Positions 1 to 8,995 of a DNA stretch of 34,764 nt are shown here, one piece after another (position 1 is the first letter of the stretch; every line of letters starts with the position of its first letter). Position numbers and translations under genes: made by a program. A model generated the notes under the pieces. The model saw only the letters and a list, made by a program, of their open reading frames with translations. It ran no database searches and was not told where the DNA came from. This DNA is from Candidatus Rifleibacteriota bacterium (GTDB lineage Bacteria; Muiribacteriota; UBA6191; JACPRK01; JACQZM01), in NCBI GenBank assembly GCA_016213885.1, contig JACQZM010000213.1, positions 1-34,764 of the forward strand, written 5' to 3'.

Positions 1-4
1 GCCG

Positions 5-220
5 GTGCTGAACATCGTGGCCAAGTACGACCACGTGGCGCCGGCCGAGTCGTGTCAGGCGCTCTCGGACCACGTGAAGGTCCCGGGGTCGAAGCTTGAG
101 GTGCTCGAGGCCGGACACCTGGGGCCCGCCCTGGGAAGGGACATGAAGTTCCAGCGCACCGACGCCTACTGGAACGTGGTGGTGGACTGGCTCGAACGGT
201 TCGGGCCGGGCCAGCGCTAG
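5..220 (+). CDS. phaC: C-terminal fragment of class III-like poly(3-hydroxyalkanoate) synthase (PhaC-type alpha/beta hydrolase), truncated by window start
   Basis: LNIVAKYDHVAPAESCQALSDHV..LEVLEAGHLGPALGRDM..YWNVVVDWLERF resembles the PhaC C-terminus with catalytic Asp/His context; adjacent phaR supports it. Confidence 0.7.
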   Translation: MLNIVAKYDHVAPAESCQALSDHVKVPGSKLEVLEAGHLGPALGRDMKFQRTDAYWNVVVDWLERFGPGQR

Positions 221-822
221 CGCCGGCGAGGCCGGGGCTTGGCTCCGGCACGCCTGGCCGGCCTGGATCGGCCCGGCCGCGCCGTGGCGGTGTCTGCAGG
301 GGAAGGGGCCCCTGCAGACGCCGCAGGCGACCCTGCAAGGGCCAGCCGTCGCTCCAGCTCCTCGATCCGTCGCTGGAGCGACTCCACGTCGGCGGTCCTC
401 TCCCGGCCGGCCTCCCGGGACGTTCCAAGGCTGCCCAGAGCCGACTGGAATCGCTCCTGGAGAGTGCGGGTGAACCGGTCCTGGACCGTGGAGAACATCT
501 CCAGCGACAGTCCAAGATACCGGTCGAAGAACTGCCTCAGGGTGTCTTCCCGGTAGGTCAGCAGCTGACGCAGAAACGGCACCGGCAGCAGGTCGACCCG
601 GTTCTTCTGGTGCTCGATGATGATCTGCAGGAGCGTCAGCCGGGTCAGGTCCTCGCCGGTCCTGGCGTCGTTCACGACGATCTCCACGCCCGCCTTGACC
701 ATGCCGGCCACGTCCTCGAGGGTGACGTAGCAGCTCCTCGCCGTGTCGTACAGACGACGGTTCCCGTACTTCTTGAGCACCACGGTGGCCGTGGACTCCT
801 GGCCGGCTTCGTTGCGACGCAC
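217..822 (-). CDS. phaR: PHB/PHA accumulation regulator PhaR
   Basis: KKYGNRRLYDTARSCYVTLEDVAGMVKAGVEIVVNDARTGEDLTRLTLLQIIIEHQ is the PhaR DNA-binding/accumulation regulatory domain; GTG start at 822. Confidence 0.9.
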   Translation of the reverse strand: MRRNEAGQESTATVVLKKYGNRRLYDTARSCYVTLEDVAGMVKAGVEIVVNDARTGEDLTRLTLLQIIIEHQKNRVDLLPVPFLRQLLTYREDTLRQFFDRYLGLSLEMFSTVQDRFTRTLQERFQSALGSLGTSREAGRERTADVESLQRRIEELERRLALAGSPAASAGAPSPADTATARPGRSRPARRAGAKPRPRRR

Positions 823-828
823 AACGAG

Positions 829-857
829 AGTCTACGAGACGCCGCCGCTCCCGTCAA
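829..857 (-). promoter_or_regulatory. putative phaR sigma70-type promoter: TTGACG - 17 bp - TAGACT, 6 nt before the GTG start
   Basis: Minus strand reads TTGACG GGAGCGGCGGCGTCTCG TAGACT CTCGTT GTG. Confidence 0.55.
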
Positions 858-895
858 CCGGAGCGGTTCGCCACGGCTCCGTCGCCGTTGAGCCG

Positions 896-1243
896 TCAGT
901 GCACCCGGATCGACTCCGGGTCGGGGCGCTCGTGGGAGTCGGCGAGGGCTGTGCCCGGCCCTCTCGAGGCAGGGACGAGCCCGGAGAGCAGGAGCAGCTC
1001 GTCCAGCGTCTTCAGGATCCGGGCCGAAGCGCGCTGCAGGTCTTCCCGGGTGGGACGGACCGCCTCGGGAGGCTGCTCCCTGCCGGCCGCCTTGAGCCGC
1101 GCGCGGGCCTCGGCCATCATCGTGCGAGCCAGCAGCTCCGAGGCGCAATCCTTGACCCAGGCCGGCGGCTCGGCCGGCCCGGCGGGAGCACGAGGCGCCG
1201 CCGAAAGACCGATCGCGAGGATGAAGGGAAGGATGTGAACCAT
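896..1243 (-). CDS. small putative secreted protein, unknown function
   Basis: MVHILPFILAIGLSAAPRAPA signal-like N-terminus followed by a charged region. Confidence 0.5.
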   Translation of the reverse strand: MVHILPFILAIGLSAAPRAPAGPAEPPAWVKDCASELLARTMMAEARARLKAAGREQPPEAVRPTREDLQRASARILKTLDELLLLSGLVPASRGPGTALADSHERPDPESIRVH

Positions 1244-1263
1244 CGGCTGTGCCCCCACGGTTC

Positions 1264-2274
1264 CTATCGGCGCGGCGACGCCGACGGCTGAGCCGCCGGT
1301 GACGCGGCAGCAGCCGGGGCCCGGGACGAGGTCGGGGACGGGGACGATGCCGGCGACGCCGGGCCGCCCGGCGCCTCCTCCTCCTTGCCCTCGCTGCCGG
1401 GCTGCGCCTCGCCCTCCGGTTCCGCCTTGGCGAACGCCAGGGCGCTCCAGTGCCAGCCCCCCGTGACCTTCTCGACGATCAGGTAGATGTGGGGATGCTC
1501 GCCCTTCCAGCCGGTGGTCTTCACGAACACCTGCCGCGTCCTGTCCGAGAACGGCTCCAGCTCGGCCGCCACCACGATCGGCGCCTGGGGCCACACGGAC
1601 TCCAGGTGCTTGAGCGCCCGGTCCGGGTCCTCGGGGCCGCCCTCGCTCTGGAACGGCCCGGCCCAGAACCCGATCCGGGCGATCAAGGCGGCGAGGTCGC
1701 CCTTGCTGTGCTTGGAGAACGCGTCCCGGAGCTTCGACACCAGGGCGTCCAGGTCATTGTGGATCCAGGGGTGCTTCTCCCTGTGCCAGCGGATCCGCTC
1801 CCTGGCCCGGGTCGCGATGGGCTCCGTGTCGTCGCCCCCGTCGAAGCGGGCCTTGGGGTACTCCTTCACGAGCCGCTCGTAGACCCGGATCGACTCCGAG
1901 ACCTCGCCGGACTGCTCCAGCACCTGGGCGATGGCGTACAGCAGCTGCCCCATGGCGCTGTCGAAGCCGGCGACCGGCTGCGGCAGCAGCTTCTTGATCG
2001 CCTCCAGCTTGGCGAGCATGAGCCGGGCCCGGTGCGTGCCGGGACGCTCCGGGGTCGACTCCTCCATGCCGTGGACGAAGCTCACGGCCTGCTGGAAGGC
2101 GTCGGCGGCCTGACCCTTGGCGAAGAGGGTCATGAGGCCCTCCAGCTCTTTCTCGGGCGCCACCGACGGGACCGGGCTCGGCGAGGCGTCGTCGCTTTCG
2201 TCTTCCGCCCACGCCGGGGGTGTCAAGACGCTCATCACGAGCACGAGAACGCAGAGGAGTCTCTTCAAGGCCAC
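1264..2274 (-). CDS. secreted TPR-like hypothetical protein with Ala/Pro/Ser-rich C-terminal tail
   Basis: VALKRLLCVLVLVMSVLTPPAWA signal peptide (GTG start), helical tail-to-tail repeat region SGEVSESIRVYERLVKEYPKARF, low-complexity tail. Confidence 0.65.
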   Translation of the reverse strand: MALKRLLCVLVLVMSVLTPPAWAEDESDDASPSPVPSVAPEKELEGLMTLFAKGQAADAFQQAVSFVHGMEESTPERPGTHRARLMLAKLEAIKKLLPQPVAGFDSAMGQLLYAIAQVLEQSGEVSESIRVYERLVKEYPKARFDGGDDTEPIATRARERIRWHREKHPWIHNDLDALVSKLRDAFSKHSKGDLAALIARIGFWAGPFQSEGGPEDPDRALKHLESVWPQAPIVVAAELEPFSDRTRQVFVKTTGWKGEHPHIYLIVEKVTGGWHWSALAFAKAEPEGEAQPGSEGKEEEAPGGPASPASSPSPTSSRAPAAAASPAAQPSASPRR

Positions 2275-2342
2275 ACCTCGATCGTCCGTTCGGTCCTCGA
2301 GCCGAGAATAGCACGCCTCGACCCGGCCCGCGACGCCGCCGA

Positions 2343-3737
2343 TCACTTCCAGTGGGTCGCGATCCACTCGTCGATCTCGGGGAGGCCGCCCTGCATGATG
2401 AGATAGCCGTTGTGGGGCTCCCGTTGGGTGATCTCGTGGGCCACCGGCTCGAGCATCATCCTGCGGACCTCGCCACGGTCGTCGGTGTGGCCGAGGACCC
2501 ATGAGAGCTTCATCAGGGCGGTCTCCGGGATCATGTTCTCCAGCGGCACGATCCCCAGGTTCATCAGGTCGCGACCGGTGTCGTACACGTACATCTGGAC
2601 GTAACCCCAGAGGGTCTGGACCGTCATCACGACATGGACCCCCCGGTCGACGGCCCGCTTGATCGCCGGGTAGAGCGGCTTGTTCACGTGGCCAAGGCCG
2701 GTGCCGGCGATCACGATGCCCCGGTAGCCCTTCTCCACGATGGCGTCCACCACGTCGGGCCGCATCCCGGGGTAGTAGTAGAGGATCGTGGTGCGATCGT
2801 CGTAGACCGGGTCGATCACCACCTGCCGGGTCCGGTCCCGCCTGTTGTACTCCGCCGTGAGATAGGTGAACTTCTCCCGGCCCACGATCGCCAGCGGGAT
2901 GTCGCCGATGGTCCGGAACGTGCTCCGGTAGGAGCTGTGCATCTTTCTGCACCGGGTGCCCCGGTGGAGCAGCCCGTACCGATCGGACGTGGGCCCGAAC
3001 ATGCAGATCTGCACCTCGGCGATGTCGCAGTAGGCCGCGGACCGGACCGCGTGGATCAGGTTCAGCGCCGCGTCGCTGGAGGGTCGATCCGACGAGCGCT
3101 GGGAGCCCACGATGACGATCGGCACCGGCGAGCTCTGGACCATGAACGACAGGATCGCCGCCGTGTGCCCCATGGTGTCGGTGCCGTGGCCGACCACGAT
3201 GCCGTCCACGCCCGCCGCGATCTCGTCGCCGATCGCCCGGGCCAGCACCACGTACTGCTCCACGGACATGTTCTCGGAGAAGACGCCGAACAGCTTCTTG
3301 GTCTGGAGGTTGCAGATGTCGGCCAGCTCCGGAACGGCGCCGTAGAGCTCCCCGGGGGTGAAGGCGGGGATCACGGCCCCGGTGCGGTAGTCGAGCCTCG
3401 AGGCGATGGTCCCTCCGGTGCCGAGGAGGGTCACGTTCGGCAGCGAGTCCTGTCGCGGAAACTCCTTTTCCGGGATCTTGTACACCGCCTCCTTGTACCC
3501 GACCTCCGCGATACCGTTCACCCGGTCCACGTGGATGCCCACGTTGTAGCCGTTCTTCATCTTGATGACGATGTGCAGGTCGTCGAACGTCTCGCTGCGG
3601 GGGAGGATCACCCCGGAGAACCGGCTCCCGGTGTCGTTCTCCAGGTGGACGTCGCTCCACACCCTGACTCCGAATCTGGTCAGCGTCTCGCGGGCGCGAC
3701 CCCTGTAGCCCTTGAGCGGATCAGGCGTCTGACTCAT
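2343..3737 (-). CDS. gatD: archaeal-type Glu-tRNA(Gln) amidotransferase subunit D (asparaginase-like)
   Basis: LGTGGTIASRLDYRTGAV, VVGHGTDTMGHTA, GPTSDRYGLLHRGTRCRKMHSSYRSTF are GatD asparaginase motifs with the N-terminal GatD domain present; next to gatE. Confidence 0.9.
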   Translation of the reverse strand: MSQTPDPLKGYRGRARETLTRFGVRVWSDVHLENDTGSRFSGVILPRSETFDDLHIVIKMKNGYNVGIHVDRVNGIAEVGYKEAVYKIPEKEFPRQDSLPNVTLLGTGGTIASRLDYRTGAVIPAFTPGELYGAVPELADICNLQTKKLFGVFSENMSVEQYVVLARAIGDEIAAGVDGIVVGHGTDTMGHTAAILSFMVQSSPVPIVIVGSQRSSDRPSSDAALNLIHAVRSAAYCDIAEVQICMFGPTSDRYGLLHRGTRCRKMHSSYRSTFRTIGDIPLAIVGREKFTYLTAEYNRRDRTRQVVIDPVYDDRTTILYYYPGMRPDVVDAIVEKGYRGIVIAGTGLGHVNKPLYPAIKRAVDRGVHVVMTVQTLWGYVQMYVYDTGRDLMNLGIVPLENMIPETALMKLSWVLGHTDDRGEVRRMMLEPVAHEITQREPHNGYLIMQGGLPEIDEWIATHWK

Positions 3738-5698
3738 GGGTGACCTCCCACCGCGGCGGTCACCGCGGCGACCACATCCTTCATGGGGACCCTGCCGCGG
3801 AGCGCCCGCACCAGCCCCCTGACGCTGGCGCGGACCAGCTTGGGCCGGTCTTCCCCACCGAGCCGGGAGCGGACGGCCTCCACGGCCGTCGGGATCGCCG
3901 CTCTCCAGTCGGCCGGCTCGGGGCCGTGGAGCTTCCGGTCCACGATCTCCCTCACCGTGAGCAGGGGCGACTCCGCCATGGGCCGGACGATCCAGTCCCA
4001 CGCCTCCCCGAGCACCGGCCGCTCCTTCAGCGCCGCGAACAGCTCCAGCCACCGCTCCATCGTGATCTGGTGGACCGGGACACCGGCGCGCCTCAGCCCC
4101 TTCAGACGCTCGCCGATCAGGAAGCCGGCGAGCTTCAGGTCGGCGCCGGCCTGGGCGACCAACCGGTCCACCAGGCTCGCTCCGCCCCGGCGGATCAGGT
4201 AGTGGCTGACCCGCGCCGGCACCCCCGCCGCGGCGTAGCGGGCCTCCCGATCCCATGGCCGGGGAGCCAGGGCCACCTTCAAACCCTGGACTCGCTCCCG
4301 GGTGATCGCCGTGGGAGGGCTGTCCGTGTCCGGGTACATCCGGTCCGGGCCCGGGAGGATCCGCTCGAAGTCCGTGGTCCCGTCGGGGAACGGCTGGCGG
4401 GTCTCGTTGGGCACGCCGTCGATCGCGTCGAGGTAGCGCAGACGGATCTCGTTGACCGCCGTCTGGGTGTCCTCGTTGGGGCCCCAGACGACCACCACCC
4501 CGTCCTCGGGCTTGCACTGCAGGACGGACCGGATCTTCCGGAGCTCCTGGAGCGCCCCCCTGTAGTCGGGCCACTTCTCGCTGTGGTACAGGATCGGCGC
4601 CTGGTCGAGCCCCGCGATGACCCGGATCCGCCCGGCCAGCTCGTGGGCGAAGGTCAGGTCCGGCTGGGTCGGCCAGTTCAGCGTGCCGGCCAGCCCCCTG
4701 AGCCGGACCGCCCGGACGCAGTACTCCCCGGCGCCCAGCTCGAAGCCGGACCGCCGGCTGTCCGTCTTCACGAACCGTTCCCACTCATCGGGACGGAGCC
4801 TGGTGAGCTCCGAGGCGGCGAACACCCCGGTGACGTCGGCGGAGGTGACGGCGATCGAGTCGGCCGTGGTGAACCCCCGCCCGCGAAGCTCGTCCCGCAG
4901 CCCGATCAGGTTGACCTGCCGGACCGCCTCCCCGTGGACCAGCCTGACCGCCCAGCCCGCCTTGGGCACCCCCTTGATCTCGACCCGCCGTCCGCCCCGG
5001 ACCGAGACGTTCACGTCCTGTCGGCTGGCGCCCATGCCGACCCGCACGTGGCCGGTGGATCGGCACACGCGGCCGATCAAGAGAATCGCCTCGGCCGCCT
5101 CCTCCGGGGTGAACAGATCCGGTCCGGTGACCGTCTCGATGAGCGGCATGCCCAGACGATCGGTGCGCCACACCACCAGGTGCCCCCGGTCGGAGACCTC
5201 GCGACACGAGTCCTCCTCGACGGACACCTGGACGATCGAGAGCTCCCGGCCCCGGAACGGCAGCCGCCCGTTCACGCCGACGATGGCGGTGCGCTGGAAC
5301 CCCGTGGGGATCGAGCCGTCCAGGTACTGCTTCCGGGCGATGTGCACCTCGTCGACGATGTCGCAGTTCAGCATCAGGCTCTGCTCCAGCGCCACGTCCA
5401 CCGCCTGCTGGTTCACCAGGAACGGCGGCGTGTCGTCCATCTCGTAGGTGCACACGTTCTCCTTGTGGAGCAGGTAGATGATGTTCTTCTTGGTCTTGAA
5501 CTCCATCAGCGCCGTGCCATCGTACTCACCCAGCTCCGAGAGGGTCGGACGCATGTGACGCAACACCTCGCCGTCGTGGGTCCGGGTGTAGCGACCCGCG
5601 GGGCACCGGCAGAACATCTTGCGCTCCGTGAGGAGCTGTTGATGCACTTCCAGACCGCAGATCAGGCCGACCTCCGCGTAGTCGATCGTCGAGCTCAC
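3734..5698 (-). CDS. gatE: archaeal-type Glu-tRNA(Gln) amidotransferase subunit E
   Basis: GLICGLEVHQQLLTERKMFCRCP, QVSVEEDSCREVSD, AspRS-like insert VVVVWGPNEDTQTAVNEIRLRYLDAIDGVPNETRQPFPDGTT, RMYPDTDSPP, C-terminal YqeY-like tail; GTG start. Confidence 0.92.
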   Translation of the reverse strand: MSSTIDYAEVGLICGLEVHQQLLTERKMFCRCPAGRYTRTHDGEVLRHMRPTLSELGEYDGTALMEFKTKKNIIYLLHKENVCTYEMDDTPPFLVNQQAVDVALEQSLMLNCDIVDEVHIARKQYLDGSIPTGFQRTAIVGVNGRLPFRGRELSIVQVSVEEDSCREVSDRGHLVVWRTDRLGMPLIETVTGPDLFTPEEAAEAILLIGRVCRSTGHVRVGMGASRQDVNVSVRGGRRVEIKGVPKAGWAVRLVHGEAVRQVNLIGLRDELRGRGFTTADSIAVTSADVTGVFAASELTRLRPDEWERFVKTDSRRSGFELGAGEYCVRAVRLRGLAGTLNWPTQPDLTFAHELAGRIRVIAGLDQAPILYHSEKWPDYRGALQELRKIRSVLQCKPEDGVVVVWGPNEDTQTAVNEIRLRYLDAIDGVPNETRQPFPDGTTDFERILPGPDRMYPDTDSPPTAITRERVQGLKVALAPRPWDREARYAAAGVPARVSHYLIRRGGASLVDRLVAQAGADLKLAGFLIGERLKGLRRAGVPVHQITMERWLELFAALKERPVLGEAWDWIVRPMAESPLLTVREIVDRKLHGPEPADWRAAIPTAVEAVRSRLGGEDRPKLVRASVRGLVRALRGRVPMKDVVAAVTAAVGGHP

Positions 5699-5748
5699 GT
5701 GTCGTCACCCTCCCGCTTCGCCGGCCAGGGCCGGTCGAAGAGCGGCGC

Positions 5749-5776
5749 ATTATAGCACCGGCTGGCCCACAGTAAA
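5749..5776 (-). promoter_or_regulatory. putative gatE-gatD promoter: TTTACT - 16 bp - TATAAT
   Basis: Perfect TATAAT on the minus strand (ATTATA at 5749-5754) with TTTACT at 5771-5776, about 50 nt upstream of the gatE GTG. Confidence 0.55.
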
Positions 5777-5904
5777 GGGCTGTGCCGGGTCAAGATCCGG
5801 CGCCTCGCCGGAACGGAGGTCTTCGGCGACATCCACCACGTCCGGTTCCGGTGAGACCCCGGAGGGCTGAGAGAAGGACACGCGCTATCGCCAGTGCGGC
5901 GCGG

Positions 5905-7152
5905 TCAGTGCGTGGCCGCCAGGTCGCTCGTCTGGGAGGACACACCCAGGAGCGACACCTGCTGGGGCGCCCTGCTCGTCCCGCTCCCGGACGGTCCCGC
6001 CGCCTGCTGCTCGGCCTTGGGCGGTTCCACCGGGCTGAAGTCGTACCTCGCCTCGACGGCGAAGTGGTCGGAGAGGTCGAGCGCCCTGGACCCGTTCTTC
6101 TTCGCCGACTTGAAGATCACGGTCCTGACCGTCGACCGGTTCGGCCTGGCGTGGGTGGTGGACCAGAGGACGTAGTCGAGGTACTCCCGGGCATCCTCCG
6201 TGCACAGCTCGTTGATCTTGGAGTCGAACGTGTACCGGTGACCGGACCTCGAGGCCGGCATCCGGGCCTTGAGTATCGAGAGCATGTCCTTGACCTCGGA
6301 GCTGTTGATGTCGATGTTCATGTCCCCGCCGACCAGGACCGGCTCGTCGGGCCCGATCCGCTGGCTCTCGATTAACCGGCGGATCTCTCTCATCTGATTG
6401 TCGACGACGCGGGTACGGTACGGGTACTGCGCGGCGGTCCCCCGGACCAGGACCTTCCGGGCTTCGTTGTAGAAGGTCTCGGAGAGGATGACCGCGTCGC
6501 TCCCGCTGATCGCCGGGCCGATCTCGGCGGCCCGCTCCATCTGCCGGCTCGACTTGGCCAGGGGCGGCAGCAGCGCCACGTTGTACGCCAGCACCTGGAA
6601 GCTCCGGTCCGTCAACTGCGGAAGCGGGGCCCTTTCGATGAAGTAGTACTCCAGGTCGTCGCTTCCGACGGTCCCGACGCGCCAGTAGCACAGGGTGACG
6701 TACCGGCTTCCGGCCTTGAACGACTGGACGTGCCTCTCCCGGTCGCTGGTCCAGTCGTCGGTCCCTGCGGAGTGCCACATCACGCTGTCGATCGACAGCC
6801 CGTAGAGCTGCTGCACGAGATCGACGGAGCCGCCGCCGAGCGACACGGTCGTGACGAAGAAGAAGCGCTTACCCTCGGTGATCCCGGTGTCGCGGTTGAG
6901 CTCGAGGACCACGGCCTTCTCGCCCGGCTTCATCGAGGTCCGGGTCTGGCGCCACCTGGACCGGTCGAGCGGAGTGCCCAGCTGCTGGGTCCAGAGCTGC
7001 ATCTCGAGGGTCGTCCTGTTGTGCACGGTCACGTAGGTCGCGGCGGTCGCCGGCGCTGACAGAGCCAGGGCGACCACGACGGCGCCGAAGAACAGCACCG
7101 GCTTCAACCCTGGGTGTTTCGAACGTGTCGTCGAGCACTCCGGTGTATTCAT
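5905..7152 (-). CDS. secreted sphingomyelinase C/EEP-family-like protein with an N-terminal accessory domain and a missing central segment
   Basis: FQVLAYNVALLPPLAKSSRQMERAAEIGPAISGSDAVILSETFYNEARKVLV..YPYRTRVVD then EPVLVGGDMNIDINSSEVKDML..EYLDYVL..LSDHFAVEARY; signal-like N-terminus. Confidence 0.75.
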   Translation of the reverse strand: MNTPECSTTRSKHPGLKPVLFFGAVVVALALSAPATAATYVTVHNRTTLEMQLWTQQLGTPLDRSRWRQTRTSMKPGEKAVVLELNRDTGITEGKRFFFVTTVSLGGGSVDLVQQLYGLSIDSVMWHSAGTDDWTSDRERHVQSFKAGSRYVTLCYWRVGTVGSDDLEYYFIERAPLPQLTDRSFQVLAYNVALLPPLAKSSRQMERAAEIGPAISGSDAVILSETFYNEARKVLVRGTAAQYPYRTRVVDNQMREIRRLIESQRIGPDEPVLVGGDMNIDINSSEVKDMLSILKARMPASRSGHRYTFDSKINELCTEDAREYLDYVLWSTTHARPNRSTVRTVIFKSAKKNGSRALDLSDHFAVEARYDFSPVEPPKAEQQAAGPSGSGTSRAPQQVSLLGVSSQTSDLAATH

Positions 7153-7273
7153 CGAGATCCCCTTCCTGTTCGAGTTTCGATCGTTCGAGCTTCGCGAGTG
7201 GCAGTGGCCCACGCAAGAGAAGTGCCGACGAGTCAGGATCTCGATCAGGAGCCGCTTTACGCTGTTCAGGTCG

Positions 7274-7292
7274 GCACGATGCGGCATCGTGC
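7274..7292. repeat. 19-bp inverted repeat GCACGATGC-G-GCATCGTGC
   Basis: Perfect 9-bp arms separated by 1 nt in the intergenic region upstream of the SMase-like gene. Confidence 0.6.
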
Positions 7293-7522
7293 TCGGGTCC
7301 TACGACCGACCCCGGGAGGAACTCCCCGGCCGTCCGGGATCACGGGCGCTGCAGGGGCCGGGGCGGGCAGGGAATCGGCGCTCCGCCGCCCGTGCCGGAC
7401 GCGAGGATCTGGTAGCCATCATCCGAGAGCGTCGAGATCGCCACGGATCGTGCGTTCATGTCGACCGGTCGCTGCGAACGCCCTGTACGACGAGCCGGTC
7501 GAACGTTCGGTCCGGCCGGCTC

Positions 7523-8266
7523 CTACGCCCTCTCCAGCGCCAGCCGCGCCAGCTCCGGCAGGATCTCCGTGGTGGACCCCTCGAGGAAGACCGTGGTGAC
7601 GGAGCCGGTGAGCCCGGTGGGCTTCAGGTTCACCTCGATGATCTCGGCGCCGCCGTACTGCGCGTCCCTGGGGATCGCCGCCGCCGGGTAGACCTGGGCG
7701 CTGGTGCCGCAGACCAGGCAGCACGCTGCGTCCCTGGCGAGTCGCCGGGACTCCCTGAGCGCGTCCGGCGGAATCATCTCGCCGAACAGGACCACATCGG
7801 GCTTCATGACCTGGCCACAGGGACACCGGGGCACTTCGGAGACAGGGCGGGACGGCTCGACCCGGCCGCAGGTCATGCACGCGAGCCGGGCTCCCGACCC
7901 GTGGAACTCGATCACGTTCTTGGACCCTGCGGCCTGATGCAGCCCGTCGATGTTCTGCGTGACCACGCCGGTGACGAGCTTCTGCTGCTCCAGGCGGGCC
8001 AGCGCCAGGTGGCCCGCGTTGGGCTTCGCGTCGCCCAGCATCCGGCCCAGTTCGAAGAACAGCTCCCACACCTTGACCGGGTCGTCCCGGAACGCCTCGA
8101 TGGTGCAGTACTCCTCCGGGGAGAACCGCGTCCACAGCCCGCCGGGAGACCGGAAGTCCGGAATCCCGGAGTCCACGGAGATGCCGGCTCCGGTGAGCAC
8201 CGCGACCCGACCCTGGCTGACGATCCGGGCCGCCCTGTCCATGAGAAAGCTGTCCGGCAGACCCAC
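7523..8266 (-). CDS. cobB: Sir2-family NAD-dependent protein deacylase
   Basis: VLTGAGISVDSGIPDFRSPGGLW, TQNIDGLHQAAG, FHGSGARLACMTC...CPCGQVMKPDVVLFGE, CGTSAQVYPAAAIP, EVNLKPTGLT. Confidence 0.93.
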   Translation of the reverse strand: MGLPDSFLMDRAARIVSQGRVAVLTGAGISVDSGIPDFRSPGGLWTRFSPEEYCTIEAFRDDPVKVWELFFELGRMLGDAKPNAGHLALARLEQQKLVTGVVTQNIDGLHQAAGSKNVIEFHGSGARLACMTCGRVEPSRPVSEVPRCPCGQVMKPDVVLFGEMIPPDALRESRRLARDAACCLVCGTSAQVYPAAAIPRDAQYGGAEIIEVNLKPTGLTGSVTTVFLEGSTTEILPELARLALERA

Positions 8267-8374
8267 GATGAACCTCCCGTGGCCCTGGGGCGCGCCCGCG
8301 TTCCCGGGCCCGATGGCTCATCCTAGCCTAAGGCGCGGACCCTTCGACGCGCAACTCGGCCGTTCATGAGAGAG

Positions 8375-8504
8375 CTGGCGGAGCGCCTTGCTGCCTCGGA
8401 GTCGACGGCACACCCGGATCTCCTTCGCTCCCGGAATCGCCGGGACGAGCACCACGGTCCGCCCCACGCTCGACATCACGGTGGCGGGGAGCGGCTCGTC
8501 GCCG
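8375..8504 (-). repeat. copy A of a 130-bp dispersed direct repeat; copies the 3' end of the gene at 20106-20549
   Basis: About 4 mismatches over 130 bp versus 20130-20259; translates as the same GDEPLPATVM.SVGRTVVLVPAIPGAKEIRVCRRLRGSKALRQ. Confidence 0.9.
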
Positions 8505-8509
8505 TGCGT

Positions 8510-8995
8510 CCGAGCCCCGCCGGTTCGGCCCGAAGGGTGGAAATGCGCGATCATCCCGTCGAGTTGGCGCTGCTTGCGGACCAACGGCTGGTGGAGTACT
8601 ACCGGGAGCGGCTGACCCACCACGACATGAGCCACCGGGCTGTGGTGGGGGCGTTCATCCTGGACATGGTGGCCCACAACAACGACCGCGAGAGGAACGT
8701 CTTCCAGATCGCCCCGGGCTTCGGCGCCCGGGCGGCCGGGCTGGCGGTCAGGGCCCACGAGGTGAACGAGCACTGGAACGCGTCGGTGGCGGTCTGGAAC
8801 GTCGCGCCGGAGAGGAAGGATGCGCCTCCTTGCCGCCGGATCGAGAAGGGCACGGAGCTGCCCGCCGTCGCCCCTCACCTGGCGTTGGCCGGCGAGATCC
8901 GCCCCTGGTGGCACTTCGGGTCGAGCCTGTACAACGCCGACGCCATGATCTTCTCGGACGCCGGGATCCCGGTGGTGCTCTTCAGATACGACTGA
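8510..8995 (+). pseudogene. relic of an M28-family (DUF4910/Zn aminopeptidase-like) peptidase, both ends missing
   Basis: NHPVE-like DHPVELALLADQRLVEYYRERLTHHDMSHRAVVGAFILDMVAHNNDRERNVFQIAPGFG..EHWN..SSLYNADAMIFSDAGIPVVLF then premature RYD stop; no N-terminal catalytic half. Confidence 0.65.

Noticed and set aside
1264-3660. Apparent 798-aa fusion ORF
   Set aside because: Only the C-terminal part (from GTG at 2274, with signal peptide) looks coding; the rest is out-of-frame GatD sequence.
3740-5755. Long plus-strand ORF (671 aa) antisense to gatE
   Set aside because: Arg/Pro/His/Asp-rich with no recognisable motif; the minus-strand GatE is unequivocal. Typical GC-rich shadow ORF.
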